From Dehalococcoidia bacterium (GTDB lineage Bacteria; Chloroflexota; Dehalococcoidia; Lucifugimonadales; SHYT01), in NCBI GenBank assembly GCA_009693055.1, contig SHYA01000009.1, positions 1-41,959 of the forward strand: a stretch of 41,959 nucleotides of DNA. The letters are read 5' to 3'. The translations under genes and the position numbers were made by a program. Positions within the stretch are counted from its first letter, which is position 1; every line of letters starts with the position of its first letter. The notes under the pieces are model-generated. The model saw only the letters and a program-made list of their open reading frames with translations, was not told where the DNA came from and searched no databases. Positions 22,717-31,892 of this stretch are shown here, in pieces.

Positions 22717-23967
22717 TCAGCCGCCGTGTGATGCCCCAGGCTTGAGTGTCAACGCCGGGTCCCGTTTACCCTCTTCTCGCAGCTCCATCTTGAGCTGCTT
22801 GGCGCGCACGGGCTTGTAGCCGTTGAAGGTCACAAACGCTCTCGCCCGCTTGCCCACCACGCCCATCGCCTCCAGGTCGCGCCAGGTGTCTATGGCGTGG
22901 CCCCGCCGATTGGCAATGATGCGCGACGCGGCCGTCGGGCCGATGCCGGGGACCCGCAGCAGCGCCTGTTTGTCCGCGGCGTTCACGTCCACCGCATCGT
23001 GCAGGTGGTCCAGCGCGATGGCGAGTTTTGGGCCCAGGTCCCGGTCCAGGAAGCCCGCGCGGTCAAACGTCGGTGCAAACTCCTCGTCGGAAAAGCCGTA
23101 AACGCGGCCCAGCCAGTCAAGCTGGTACAGCCGGTTTCCCGCCAGTCCGGCGTCGGCGGGTGCTCCTCAAGCGGCGTGTAGCGCGCAGGACGAAACGCCT
23201 GATAGTACACCCGTTGAGCCTCCAGTCCGAATAGAGCTGCCGCACGCGCCGGTGGATGTCCACACGTCGGTCTCATCCGCGGCGCCCACCACCATCTGCG
23301 TCACCTGGCCTACCGCGGCAATGCCGCCTTCCTGGATGTGGCGGTGAACCCAGCTCATCGGCTCCAGGATGCCCTTCCGGAAGTCCTTCATCTTGCTCAG
23401 GCGTTGCATCATCTCCTGGGTGGACGTCTCAATGTTGACGGAGAGCCGTGTGCACAGGCGCGCAGCCGCTTCCACGTATTCGGCGCGGCGGCCCGGCATC
23501 ACCTTCAGGTGGACGTAGCCGCGGAACCCGTGCTTTTTACGGAGCACCTCCACCACCTTGACCAGCTTGTTAATCGTCTTGTCCGGGCTGCCGGCGATGC
23601 CCGAGCTGAGGAAAAGGCCCGCCACCGTCTGCCGCTCGTACAGCTCCATGAACGTCGCGGCCAGCTCGTCCACGGTGAAGCCGTAGCGCTTGCGCGGCAC
23701 CCAGTGGCTGTTGGGGCAGTAGTGGCAGTCCATCTTGCAGAAGTCGGTGAACATGACGCGCATCAGGCTGATGGACTTGCCGTTGGGCATGACGGCGCGA
23801 TACACCCCCGCAGGAAGGTCGCGGTTCCGCCGAGGCATCGGCGATTGCGACGGCGCGGCAAACCGCTCTTCCTGGTTGGACGTGAGGACGTCGTCGGTGG
23901 CCATGCCGCCCAGGTGGCGGAGCTTATCGTACTGGTCTGGCGCTACGCGGACTAACATGGAGTGCAT
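22717..23967 (-). pseudogene. Radical-SAM / helix-hairpin-helix DNA-repair-type protein, frameshifted
   Basis: Three frames join into one protein of about 417 residues. Frame one (23967 to about 23262) has the [4Fe-4S] motif FCKMDCHYC (CX3CX2C), FLSSGIAGSPDKTINK and GQVTQMVVGAADETD. After indels near 23262, 23213 and 23137 the reading goes on as RQLYSDWRL, then RVYYQAFRPARYTPLEEHPP, then NRLYQLDWLGRVYGFSDEEF, and ends with a helix-hairpin-helix part (LLRVPGIGPTAASRIIANRR). This layout is that of the family named putative DNA modification/repair radical SAM protein. ATG 23967 or 23958 is the start; both lack an SD. A LexA-type box overlaps the promoter. The three indels in about 130 bases could be decay or sequence error. 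Confidence 0.8.
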
Positions 23968-23973
23968 CCATAT

Positions 23974-23987
23974 AGAACTTATGTTCT
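23974..23987. promoter_or_regulatory. LexA-type SOS box
   Basis: AGAACTTATGTTCT, a perfect inverted repeat with the Gram-positive LexA core GAAC-N4-GTTC (23975-23986). It lies just downstream of the -10 of the radical-SAM repair gene and spans the expected transcription start, the right place for repression. Confidence 0.7.
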
Positions 23988-24016
23988 CTTATAGGGAGCC
24001 GTGTCAAGAAGCACAA
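23988..24016 (-). promoter_or_regulatory. Promoter of the radical-SAM repair gene
   Basis: Minus-strand TTGTGC (24011-24016), 17-base spacer, TATAAG (23988-23993). Start expected near 23981, inside the LexA-type box. Confidence 0.55.
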
Positions 24017-24107
24017 TGGCACGCAAGAAAGACAACCGGCTGTGCCGAACGAGTTGTACACCCGCCGCGACGCGCACGGTAAACGGAACTGGCGGGGAGG
24101 TGTGCTG

Positions 24108-25357
24108 CTACTGCTGCCGGCGAAGGTTGAAACTGCCGCTCCACTGAGAGCCTTCACGTCCACCTTCGTACCGAACGTCTATCGTCGGCGCCGGGTCCGA
24201 GGGTACAACCCTAAGCGTGGTGGTCTCTGACCACCCTTCAACCTGGTCAGACGTCGTTATCACGAAGCTGCTGCCCACGCTAAGAACGCCGCCCACTGGA
24301 ACGTTGCTGAACGTTTCCACCCAGTCGGCCCGCGAGGTTATCCTGCACGGGTCTGTCTCGTCTCCATATGTGGGCGCCCCTCCCACAAACGTGGCACTGC
24401 CGCTGACCGTCGCGCCCGTGTGCGTGAGGCTATAGGTAACCTCGCCCCCCGTAGTTCAGGATGCGGGGAGGGTCAGCGGATCTATAAACTTCGTCATAGA
24501 CACCTATCCACCTGCCCGCCAGGTTGATGGTGGCAGCGGCCTGTGGGACAGGTGTGGGGGTCGGGCTCCGGCGTAGGGGGCGCCACGGTGGAGGGGTTGC
24601 GTAAGGTCTGGAAGGCCCCAGCAAAGCCTCCCTGATGGACTTTGTTGAACGCTTCAAGTTCTCCATTCACGCACGCGTTGACGTTCTCCAGGCATTGGCG
24701 GTTGGCTTCTGCAGTGGTGTAGGTCTTCAAGACGCCACTCACCAGCTCCGGGTCGGCTACTTGTAGCGCACCGCCCCCAGGCATCAGTTCCTGGAAGAGG
24801 GTCTTCAACGTCTCCTTAATGGCTTCTCACAGCGAGGACTGCGTGGTGTACGGCTTCGGCTCACTGGGTGGCGCTTGCTGCCGCTGGGCAACAGCCGGCG
24901 CCGGGAGAGGTGGCGGGCGTGCGGAGACAAAGCGTTGCTCCAGGTTGTCTATGACGGCGCTCTGGCGGCGTTGCGCCGCGTTCCTAAAGGGTTTGATGCA
25001 CGCATCACGCACCTGCGGGTTGGCGTCCACGTGCCGTACGATGGCATCAAGCTCCGCCAGCCAGGCGGTGAGGGCAGCGTTGTCCGCCTCGGGCAGCGCG
25101 ACACTGACGCGGATAAACGTCGCAAGCTCTTCCCTGGCGATGTCTTCCGGAGATTTTCTCCGGCTGGACCGAAGGCGACGGGGAGACCGGCGAAGGCGCT
25201 ACTGTGGCGTCGGACGGCGCCGGCGTGGGGGAGGGCGCTGCCAGCGGGGGCGCTGGAGCGGGGCAGGCGTAGCCGCCGGTGGCGGCGCGGAGCTTTGGCA
25301 CGCGACCACCATCACGAAGCTGGCAACGATTGCGATGAGCACGGAGAGCCTGTACAT
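24108..25357 (-). pseudogene. Decayed lipoprotein gene
   Basis: One coding unit in pieces. It starts at ATG 25357 behind AGGGGGG with a lipoprotein signal (MYRLSVLIAIVASFVMVVAC, Cys20) and a Pro/Ala linker, then shifts frame near 25255 and again near 25150. The next stretch reads LATFIRVSVALPEADNAALT and on to TTQSSL, where an in-frame TGA (24827-24829) interrupts before EAIKETLKTLFQELMPGGG. Further shifts near 24560 and 24445 lead to GRWIGVYDEVYRSADPPR and a C-terminal beta-rich domain (GEVTYSLTHTGATVSGSATF ... SGSFNLRRQQ) ending at 24108. The original protein would have been about 410 residues and exported. I recognise no named family. Shifts plus a nonsense codon argue for a true pseudogene. 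Confidence 0.65.
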
Positions 25358-25385
25358 GCACGCCCCCCTTCTCAGGACGCTATAG

Positions 25386-26699
25386 CTAAGACGCCGGGGT
25401 GGGCTTCGCCTTTTCCGTAAGGCTCGTCCCCGTCCTGGCGGGGTAGAGCAGGCCGCCGAGGATGCCGATGCCTGAGATAGCGCACAGGATGACCAGCGCC
25501 TTCTCCAGCGAGCCGGTGTAGTCGTCAATGTACCCCACGATGGGCGGGCCGACGGCGAAGCCGACACCCATGAGGGTGAACAGCACGGCGGTGACAACGG
25601 TGACTTCCCGAGGGGTCATGCCGGGCCACTCGAACGGGAACACCTGAATGAGGGGGAACGGGCCCCAGACGGCCCCAAGGATGAGAAGGAAGACTATCAT
25701 CAGGCCCAGGTTCCCCGTCATGGAAGCGCCGATGCCCGCCCCGACGTTGAGCACCGCTAGACCCGTTAGCAGCACCTTTCTGTTCGGCACGAGGCGCCCG
25801 ATCCAGCCCGCCAGGAGCGAAGCTGCGGTCAGCCCGAAGTAGAGGCAGGCAATCATGACGCCAACCCACTTGACCGAAACCATGCCCTTCTGAAGCATTA
25901 GTGTCGGGACGAAGGTGATGATGCCCGCCCAGACCAGGCCAAGGCTGAATCCAAAAGCGGCAAGGGTGAAGATCTGAGGGTATCTCCGGACCGCCAGGAA
26001 TGGGCTGGGCATATTCGCCGCTTGCAGGCTCTGCTGGAGACGCTGGACCGGCGCCTTCTTCTCAACCGCAAGAACCCGCCAGATAATCCCTTCAAGGGCT
26101 ATCAGGCCAGCAAGGGCGTAGAAGGCTGCGCGCCAGCTCCCAACAAGGTCCACAATTTGCGTTGCTGTCGCCAGCACGGTAGCCAGAATGGCGCCGTGAA
26201 TGAAAAACGCGACGGCGTTCACGGACGTATAGTCTTTTCGGGCTGCCCACTGCTGCAGCAACAGCGTGCCCGCAACCTGTTGCGGAGCGCTCACGGCGGA
26301 GAAGAACACCCGAATCACCAGCAAGACGACAAAGGTGTTCGCCAATCCTTGTAGAAACGCAAAGGGCACTACCAGCAGAAAACTAGCAAAGATGATGGGG
26401 ATCGGGCGGAAGCGTGAGAAGAAACTGGACAGGAACAGGCCCGTTCCCAGGCTCACGCCAAAGATGACCGACTGGAGCAGCCCCTCCTGGCCAGAGGTCA
26501 TATTGAGGTCTTCTCGTATGAAGGGGAGAAACATGCCGAACGCGAGTGAGGGGAGGGCGCTGAAGCTGCCCTGCACGCGGTACAGGACGATGACCGCCCA
26601 CCCTCGCACCGAGGTCGTCGTCACCTCGGCAGCAAGCGCCTCTGCGGTGGCAGGGGCTACGGGAGACGCAGTTGCCTGGCCGATCGTTTTCTCATCCAC
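25386..26699 (-). CDS. Major facilitator superfamily transporter
   Basis: 437 residues, with about 12 hydrophobic segments after a polar N-terminus of about 30 residues. Characteristic stretches are FLPFIREDLNMTSGQEGLLQ, the loop FFSRFRPIPI, the central loop AVEKKAPVQRLQQ, then WGPFPLIQVFPFEWPGMTPR and PIVGYIDDYTGS. The fold is that of MFS transporters; the substrate is unknown. A truncated, broken relative lies directly upstream (26758-27556), sharing most of the last 260 residues, so this pair arose by tandem duplication. Only 58 bases separate them, and these contain a TGATATACT extended -10 element. Confidence 0.9.
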   Translation of the reverse strand: MDEKTIGQATASPVAPATAEALAAEVTTTSVRGWAVIVLYRVQGSFSALPSLAFGMFLPFIREDLNMTSGQEGLLQSVIFGVSLGTGLFLSSFFSRFRPIPIIFASFLLVVPFAFLQGLANTFVVLLVIRVFFSAVSAPQQVAGTLLLQQWAARKDYTSVNAVAFFIHGAILATVLATATQIVDLVGSWRAAFYALAGLIALEGIIWRVLAVEKKAPVQRLQQSLQAANMPSPFLAVRRYPQIFTLAAFGFSLGLVWAGIITFVPTLMLQKGMVSVKWVGVMIACLYFGLTAASLLAGWIGRLVPNRKVLLTGLAVLNVGAGIGASMTGNLGLMIVFLLILGAVWGPFPLIQVFPFEWPGMTPREVTVVTAVLFTLMGVGFAVGPPIVGYIDDYTGSLEKALVILCAISGIGILGGLLYPARTGTSLTEKAKPTPAS

Positions 26700-26726
26700 A
26701 GGGAACTCCAGGAGAAGGCTGGCGGA

Positions 26727-26735
26727 AGTATATCA
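26727..26735 (-). promoter_or_regulatory. Candidate extended -10 of intact MFS gene
   Basis: Minus-strand TGATATACT in the 58-base gap between the two MFS copies, 28 bases before the ATG at 26699. The -35 is not convincing. Confidence 0.45.
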
Positions 26736-26757
26736 GAACCCGGACGATAAACACCAG

Positions 26758-27556
26758 CTAAGAGGGGGCCGGCGCGGGCTTCGCCTCTTCGGTGAGGCTC
26801 TTCCCCGGCTTGGCGGGGTAGAGCAGGCCCCCGAGGATGCCGACACCCACGATGGCGCACAGGATGACCAGCGCCCTCTGCAGCGAGCCGGTGTAGTCGT
26901 CAATATACCCAACGATGGGCGGGCCTATGGCAAAGCCCACGCCCATGAGGGTGAACAGTACGGTGGTGACCACGACGACCTCACGCGGGGTCATGCCGGG
27001 CCACTCAAAGGGAAACACCTGAATGAGCGGGAACGGACCCCAGGCCACCCCGAGGAGGAACAGGAACAACACCAACAGGCCCAGGTTTCCCGTCATCGCA
27101 GCGCCGATGCCCGCGCCGGTGTCCAGGACCGCCAGACCCGTCAGCAGCACCTTCCGGTTGGGCACTACGCGCCCGACCTAGGTAGCCAGAAAGGAGGCGG
27201 AGGTCAGTCCACAATAGAGGCATGCGATGATGAGCCCCACGAGCTTCGGTTCGACCATCCCCTTCTGGAGCACCAGCGTTGGGACGAACGTGATGATGCT
27301 CGCCCAGGTGATGCCCAGGCCGAACCCAAAGGCCGCGAGGGGGATGATCTGGGGGTAACGCCGCAGGGCCAGAAATGGGCTGGCCCCCCTTCGCTCCCAG
27401 GCTCCACCCAAGGCTCTGGACCGGCGCCTTCTCCTCAATGGCAAACGCGCGCCAGATAATCATCTCCAGGGCCATCAAGGCCCCAAGAGCGAAAAAGACC
27501 TTCCGCCAGTCCCCGACAAAGTCTACAATCAGGAATGCGGTCGCCAGGACCGTGGA
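26758..27556 (-). pseudogene. Truncated duplicate of the MFS transporter
   Basis: Closely similar to residues about 175-437 of the neighbour at 25386-26699. It begins abruptly with STVLATAFLIVDFVGDWRK, with no first half and no start codon, next to the 3' end of tgt. It shifts frame near 27385 within a run of six C (KGGQP versus ASPFLALRRYPQ), then hits an in-frame TAG (27178-27180) where the intact copy has Trp (AGWIGR versus AT-stop-VGR). The remainder, VPNRKVLLTGLAVLDTGAG to the stop, is intact. A 5' truncation, a frameshift and a nonsense codon make this a clear pseudogene. Confidence 0.85.
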
Positions 27557-27605
27557 TCGGGGTGAAGAGCCTGCCTTTAGCGGAGCGAACGAGGCACTAC
27601 CCTTC

Positions 27606-28820
27606 TCAGGCGTCTTCGGCCGAAGGCGCACGCGGTCCAGCCAACCCTGGACGCCGCTGGCCCCACCGCTTCCGTTGCTCCAGCCGCGCCTCCTCTTTGG
27701 CTGGAACGTACCGCGCGTGGAACGCTTGCCGGTACGCCTGGAGCTCCCCCTTTTGAATCGCCTGACGCAACTGCTCCATCAGCCGGTGGTAAAAGCGGAG
27801 GTTGTGGAGCGTCGTGAGACGGTATGCCAGAAGCTCGCGGGCGCGGAACAGGTGGTGCACGTAGGCGGCGGTAAATTGAGCGCACGCGAGACAGTCGCAC
27901 CCCTCTTCCAGCGGCCCACTGCTGCCGCGGAACGCCGCGCTGGTGATGTCCACTCTGCCGGAGGCGGTGTACACGCCGCCGTTGCGCGCCACCCGCGTGG
28001 GGAGCGCGCAGTCAAACAGGTCGTAGCCGGCTGCCACCGCCTCCACCAGGTCCTCCGGCGAGCCCACGCCCATCAGGTACCGGGGCTGGTCTTCGGGGAG
28101 CAACGGCGCCGTAAATCGCGCCAGCTCGTAGAACAGCGCCTTCGGCTCCCCCACCGAGAGGCCACCGACGGCGTACCCGTCAAACCCCATCGCCACGATG
28201 GCACGCGCCGACTCCTCCCGCAGCTTGGGAAACATGCCTCCCTGCACGATGCCAAAGAGCGCCTGGTCAACCTGGCGGCGCGCGTCCCTGCACCGGACAG
28301 CCCAGCGGTGCGTGCGCTCCATGGCGGCGCGGGACGCGTCCTCATCCGGCCCGTGGGGGATGCACTCGTCCAGGCACATGATGATGTCCGCGCCCAGCGC
28401 CTCCTGCTGCGCCACGGCGCCCTCCGGCGTCAGCAGCAGCCGCGCCCCGTCCAGATGCGAGGTGAAGTGGGCCCCCTCCTCGGTGACGCTCCGCAGCGCG
28501 CCGAGTGAGTACACCTGGAAGCCGCCGGAGTCGGTCAGGACGGGGCCGTCCCAGCCCATGAACCGGTGGAGGCCGCCCATCTCTCGCACCACATCCACGC
28601 CCGGCCTGAGCGCCAGGTGGTACGCGTTGACCAGGAGGATGTGCGTGCCGGCCGCCCTGGCCTCCTGCGGCGTGAGCGCCTTCACGGACGCCTGCGTGGC
28701 CACCGGCATGAAGGCAGGCGTGGGCATCGTTCCGCGACCCGTCGTCAGCAGCCCCGCGCGGGCGCCGCTGTCCCTGGCCTGCACGGTGAACCCGAAGGCG
28801 TTCCCTGATTTGTTGCTCAA
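27606..28820 (-). CDS. tgt: tRNA-guanine transglycosylase (queuine tRNA-ribosyltransferase)
   Basis: Exchanges guanine 34 for preQ1 (or queuine) in tRNAs with GUN anticodons. 404 residues from TTG 28820, supported by AGGGGGGAG 6 bases upstream. Key parts: MPVATQASVKALTP, LTDSGGFQVYSLG (catalytic Asp), IVQGGMFPKLREESA, GGLSVGEPK, RYLMGVGSPEDLVEAVAAGYDLFDCALPTRVARN (second catalytic Asp in FDCALPTR), and the zinc site CDCLACAQFTAAYVHHLF. Length and motifs are normal. Divergent from the cupredoxin-like gene. Confidence 0.96.
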   Translation of the reverse strand: MSNKSGNAFGFTVQARDSGARAGLLTTGRGTMPTPAFMPVATQASVKALTPQEARAAGTHILLVNAYHLALRPGVDVVREMGGLHRFMGWDGPVLTDSGGFQVYSLGALRSVTEEGAHFTSHLDGARLLLTPEGAVAQQEALGADIIMCLDECIPHGPDEDASRAAMERTHRWAVRCRDARRQVDQALFGIVQGGMFPKLREESARAIVAMGFDGYAVGGLSVGEPKALFYELARFTAPLLPEDQPRYLMGVGSPEDLVEAVAAGYDLFDCALPTRVARNGGVYTASGRVDITSAAFRGSSGPLEEGCDCLACAQFTAAYVHHLFRARELLAYRLTTLHNLRFYHRLMEQLRQAIQKGELQAYRQAFHARYVPAKEEARLEQRKRWGQRRPGLAGPRAPSAEDA

Positions 28821-28860
28821 ACTCCCCCCTGAAGAGCGGTCATCTCACTGGGGCACCGTC

Positions 28861-28866
28861 ATTCTA
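28861..28866 (-). promoter_or_regulatory. Candidate -10 of tgt
   Basis: Minus-strand TAGAAT about 40 bases upstream of the TTG start. The hexamer 17 bases further up (GGTGAA) is a poor -35. Confidence 0.35.
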
Positions 28867-28980
28867 GTCGCTCCTTGGGCGAATTCACCGATTTTCCTCT
28901 CGCCGACATTGTTACGGTTCTCGTACAATCCGAGGGCCGTGTTCTCACGGTACTGCACGATACTTCATAAGGAGATGCCC

Positions 28981-29878
28981 ATGAGCGTTCGGCTTCTCCA
29001 TGGCCTTATCCTTGGAGCCGTAGCCGCGGCGGGGTTACTGGCGGTCGCGGCGAGCGGGGACGATGCAAAGCCGCCTCCCACCGTCTCGCTAACCGCAGCG
29101 GACTACTCCTTTCTCCGCGCCTGAGGGCATCGCGGGCGGGCTTGTCCACGTGTCCCTTGCCAACAGCGGCCAGGAGCCTCACCACGCCCAACTCATCCGC
29201 CTCAACGACGGCGTGACCTTGCCCCAGTTCCAAGAGGCGCTCCTAGCAGCGGGGCAGGCCAACTTTGAGGGGCCGGCGGTTGGCCAGCTCTTCGCCATGG
29301 TGACGTTCCAGGGCGGTCCGGGCACAACTCCGCCTGGCAAATCAACAGGTGTTGTGCTCAACCTCCAGCAAGGCCAGTACGTGATGGCGTGCTTTGTTGC
29401 GGACGCACAGGGGGGCCCGCATGTGGCGAAAGGCAGGATCAAGCCGCTCACCGTAAGCGCGCCTCCACAGGAGCAGGCGGCGGAACCCGAGACCGATCAG
29501 ACCATCACGCTTCAAGACTTCTCCTTTGCATTGCCATCGGCGCTCCAGAAAGAGGTGGAGGCAAAGGACGTCCGAACCGTGCGGGTGGTCAACCGAGGTA
29601 CAGAGACCCACAAGATGGGGATCGTGCGGCTGACCGGCGTCACCTTGGAGCAGTTCAGGCAAATCGTCACCGCGCCTCCCGGCGGTGAGGCGCCTTCCGG
29701 CCCGCCGCCGTTTGAGGACGCGGGCGGCTTCCAGGCCATCGGGCCCAACGGGACCGGCTGGGCCGAGCTCAACCTGACACGCGGCGACTACGCGCTGTTC
29801 TGCTTCATCCCGTCCCCGGCTAACCAGGGCGCGCCTCACGTGGCGCTGGGCATGATCGCCTCGCTCAAGGTGAAGTAA
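28981..29878 (+). pseudogene. Exported protein with two cupredoxin-like domains, single frameshift
   Basis: ATG 28981 behind AAGGAG starts a signal peptide (LLHGLILGAVAAAGLLAVAA). After TAADYSF one extra base (run of T near 29112) shifts the frame; the true reading continues SAPEGIAGGLVHVSLANSGQ to the stop at 29878. The protein has two similar domains. Domain 1 has NSGQEPHHAQL, YVMACFVADAQGGPHVAKGR; domain 2 has NRGTETHKMGI, YALFCFIPSPANQGAPHVALGM. His, Cys, His, Met in domain 2 match the order of type-1 copper ligands; domain 1 has Arg where Met is expected. Copper binding is inference. If the indel is a sequencing error the gene is functional, because the rest of the frame is clean. Confidence 0.7.
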
Positions 29879-29913
29879 CGCTCCACACAGGCATCACTCA
29901 TGGCTCTGAGCGA

Positions 29914-29943
29914 CGGGAGGGGCTGCTTCCGCAGCCCCTCCCG
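29914..29943 (+). terminator. Stem-loop terminator behind cupredoxin-like gene
   Basis: Perfect 13-bp stem CGGGAGGGGCTGC with loop TTCC, 36 bases after the stop. There is no long T-tract, so it may act as a processing or weak termination signal. Confidence 0.6.
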
Positions 29944-30101
29944 CGTTATGGCAATAGCAGGGCGCCGAACGGCAAGGCCAACCCCTAACCTCCCACCTGC
30001 CCCACCGTTTCAGCTTCTGACGTAGTATCTCCTGAGGGGCCAGTCCGAGTGACGAAACGGCACGGGCAATCCCGGCCCGCTAAAGAGAAAGGGGCTGCCT
30101 T

Positions 30102-31262
30102 ATGAAGACACGGGTGCTCCTCCCACTGCTCGTCGCGGCGGCGCTCGCCGTTGCGTTTTTGGCCGCTGCCTGCGGCAACGATAACGAGAGCACGGCCTCG
30201 CCGCCCGGTACGTCCGCCTCTGCGGTCCCAGCATCCTCGGTTACCGAAGGCGCAGCGGTCGTTGAGAACGTGAGCATCGTCAAGGCGCTAGGCGGCGCGC
30301 GAGAGCTGACGGCTGCGGAGACGCCCGCCGCACTGAACACGGTGGGGATCGTCCAAACCCTGCGCCCCTCGGTGGTGCACATCCAGACGGAGCTCGCATC
30401 CGAAGGGCTCTTTACCATGCTCATGCCTGCAACTGGCGTGGGGACCGGCTCCATCGTGGACACGGAGGGCCACATCCTCACCAACAACCACGTAGTTGAA
30501 GGCGCCCAGAAGGTCACCGTTGCGCTGGATGACGGCCGGACGTTCCAGGCCACGGTGCTGGGGACAGACCGGCTCACGGACCTGGCGGTGATCAAGATTG
30601 ACGCGGACGGCATCACGCCCGCCAGGCTGGGGGACTCCGACGCGCTGCAGGTGGGCGAAGACGTGGTGGCCATCGGCTTCGCACTGGACCTGGAGGGCGG
30701 GCCGACGGTGACGAAGGGCGTGGTGAGCGCGCTCGGCCGGTCGTTGGAGGAGAGCGGCTTCCTTACCCTGGACAACCTGATCCAGACGGACGCGTCTATC
30801 AACCCGGGCAACAGCGGCGGTCCGCTGGTGAACGCGCGCGGCGAGGTGATCGGGGTCAACACCGCTGTGGCGGGTGGCGGCGCGCAAGGCATCGGCTTCG
30901 CGATCCCGATCAACGACGCGAAGGCCATCGTGGCACAGCTACTCCAGGACGGATCGGTGCACCGCAGCTACCTGGGCATCCTGCTGGCGACGGTCACGCC
31001 CGGCATCGCTCGAGCCAACGACCTGCCCATGGAGCGCGGCGTGCTGGTCCGCTCCGTGGAGCCAGGGACGCCCGCGTCTCGGGCGGGCCTGCAAGACGGC
31101 GACATCATCGTCAGCATGGACGGCCAGGACATCCGCAACTCCTCCGCCTTGCTCCGCTTCCTCCTGACGAAGCCGCCGGGCACAACGGTCACCGTGGACT
31201 ACTACCGCGGGAACACGAAGAGCACCACCGAGGTGACCCTGGGCGAGCGCCCCTCCCCGTAG
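30102..31262 (+). CDS. HtrA/DegP-type serine protease, lipoprotein
   Basis: 386 residues. Lipoprotein signal with lipobox LAAAC (Cys24) places it outside the cytoplasmic membrane. After a Ser/Ala-rich linker comes a trypsin-like domain with catalytic His in ILTNNHVVEG, Asp in DRLTDLAVIKI and Ser in INPGNSGGPLVN, then one PDZ domain (YLGILLATVTPGIARANDLP; GVLVRSVEPGTPASRAGLQD; GDIIVSMDGQDIRN). It is a quality-control protease or chaperone for exported proteins. RBS: AAAGAGAAAGGGG before the ATG. A second, non-lipidated relative is at 37255. The gene appears to be monocistronic. Confidence 0.95.
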   Translation: MKTRVLLPLLVAAALAVAFLAAACGNDNESTASPPGTSASAVPASSVTEGAAVVENVSIVKALGGARELTAAETPAALNTVGIVQTLRPSVVHIQTELASEGLFTMLMPATGVGTGSIVDTEGHILTNNHVVEGAQKVTVALDDGRTFQATVLGTDRLTDLAVIKIDADGITPARLGDSDALQVGEDVVAIGFALDLEGGPTVTKGVVSALGRSLEESGFLTLDNLIQTDASINPGNSGGPLVNARGEVIGVNTAVAGGGAQGIGFAIPINDAKAIVAQLLQDGSVHRSYLGILLATVTPGIARANDLPMERGVLVRSVEPGTPASRAGLQDGDIIVSMDGQDIRNSSALLRFLLTKPPGTTVTVDYYRGNTKSTTEVTLGERPSP

Positions 31263-31369
31263 CAGCCTTGCCTCAGAAGTCTGCGACCTTAGGGCACCAC
31301 GTCCTCATCCACAGCAGGGTGTTGACGGTTTGAAGAGAATCCTTGAAGTGAAACGGGAGGGAAAACCCG

Positions 31370-31837
31370 ATGCCTAAGCCCGAGTTCACCTGCAAGCCCA
31401 CTGTGTACGTCATTGACGTCGCGGCGAAGCCGGAGAGGGTTTGGGAGGCGCTGACCAGCGTGGAGTTCACCCGCCAATACTTCTTCGGACGGAGTGTTGA
31501 GTCGAACTGGAAGGTCGGTTCGCCATTCATCCTCAGGATGGAGGACGGCAGTGTAGACGTGGAGGGCAAGGTGGTAGCCTGCGACCCTCCGCGCTTGCTC
31601 ACGGTCACCTGGCGCGTTGACAGAATTGTGGAGTCCAGGAAGCTCCCCGACACCCTTGTCACGTTCCTGCTGGAGCCTGCGGGCAAGGCCGTGCGGCTCA
31701 CGATGACCGAGTCCCACCAGAAGCCCGCCAACCGGAAGCTCCAAAAGGCCGGCATGGAAGGCGGACGCCGCGGCTGGCCGATGATCCTCTCCAGCCTGAA
31801 GAGCGTGCTTGAGACGGGGAAGCCGCTGGTTCTCTAA
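31370..31837 (+). CDS. SRPBCC / AHSA1-type protein
   Basis: 155 residues. START-like helix-grip fold: YVIDVAAKPERVWEALTSVE, followed by FTRQYFFGRSVESNWKVGSP, CDPPRLLTVTWRVD and a C-terminal helix GGRRGWPMILSSLKSVLETG, all typical of activator of Hsp90 ATPase homologue 1-like (AHSA1) proteins. Bacterial members are often paired with ArsR regulators; none is seen here. A hydrophobic ligand is likely but unknown. ATG 31370 follows GGGAGG. It precedes the ABC transporter genes by 55 bases but those seem to have their own promoter. Confidence 0.88.
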   Translation: MPKPEFTCKPTVYVIDVAAKPERVWEALTSVEFTRQYFFGRSVESNWKVGSPFILRMEDGSVDVEGKVVACDPPRLLTVTWRVDRIVESRKLPDTLVTFLLEPAGKAVRLTMTESHQKPANRKLQKAGMEGGRRGWPMILSSLKSVLETGKPLVL

Positions 31838-31844
31838 CGGACGC

Positions 31845-31872
31845 GTGTCAATCCCCAGGCCTGTGCTAGCAT
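31845..31872 (+). promoter_or_regulatory. Candidate promoter of ABC exporter
   Basis: GTGTCA (31845-31850), 16-base spacer, TAGCAT (31867-31872) with TGC in front (extended -10). It lies about 20 bases before ATG 31893. Confidence 0.4.
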
Positions 31873-31892
31873 ATCGTGGGGGTTAGGCCTGT

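Noticed and set aside
24827-24829. TGA as a selenocysteine codon in the lipoprotein gene
   Set aside because: No redox motif around it, no clear SECIS-like stem directly after it, and the same gene has several frameshifts, so a nonsense mutation is simpler.
29105-29120. Programmed frameshift in the cupredoxin-like gene
   Set aside because: No classic slippery heptamer with a downstream pseudoknot can be seen, and the shift would separate the signal peptide from the domains. A plain indel is more likely.
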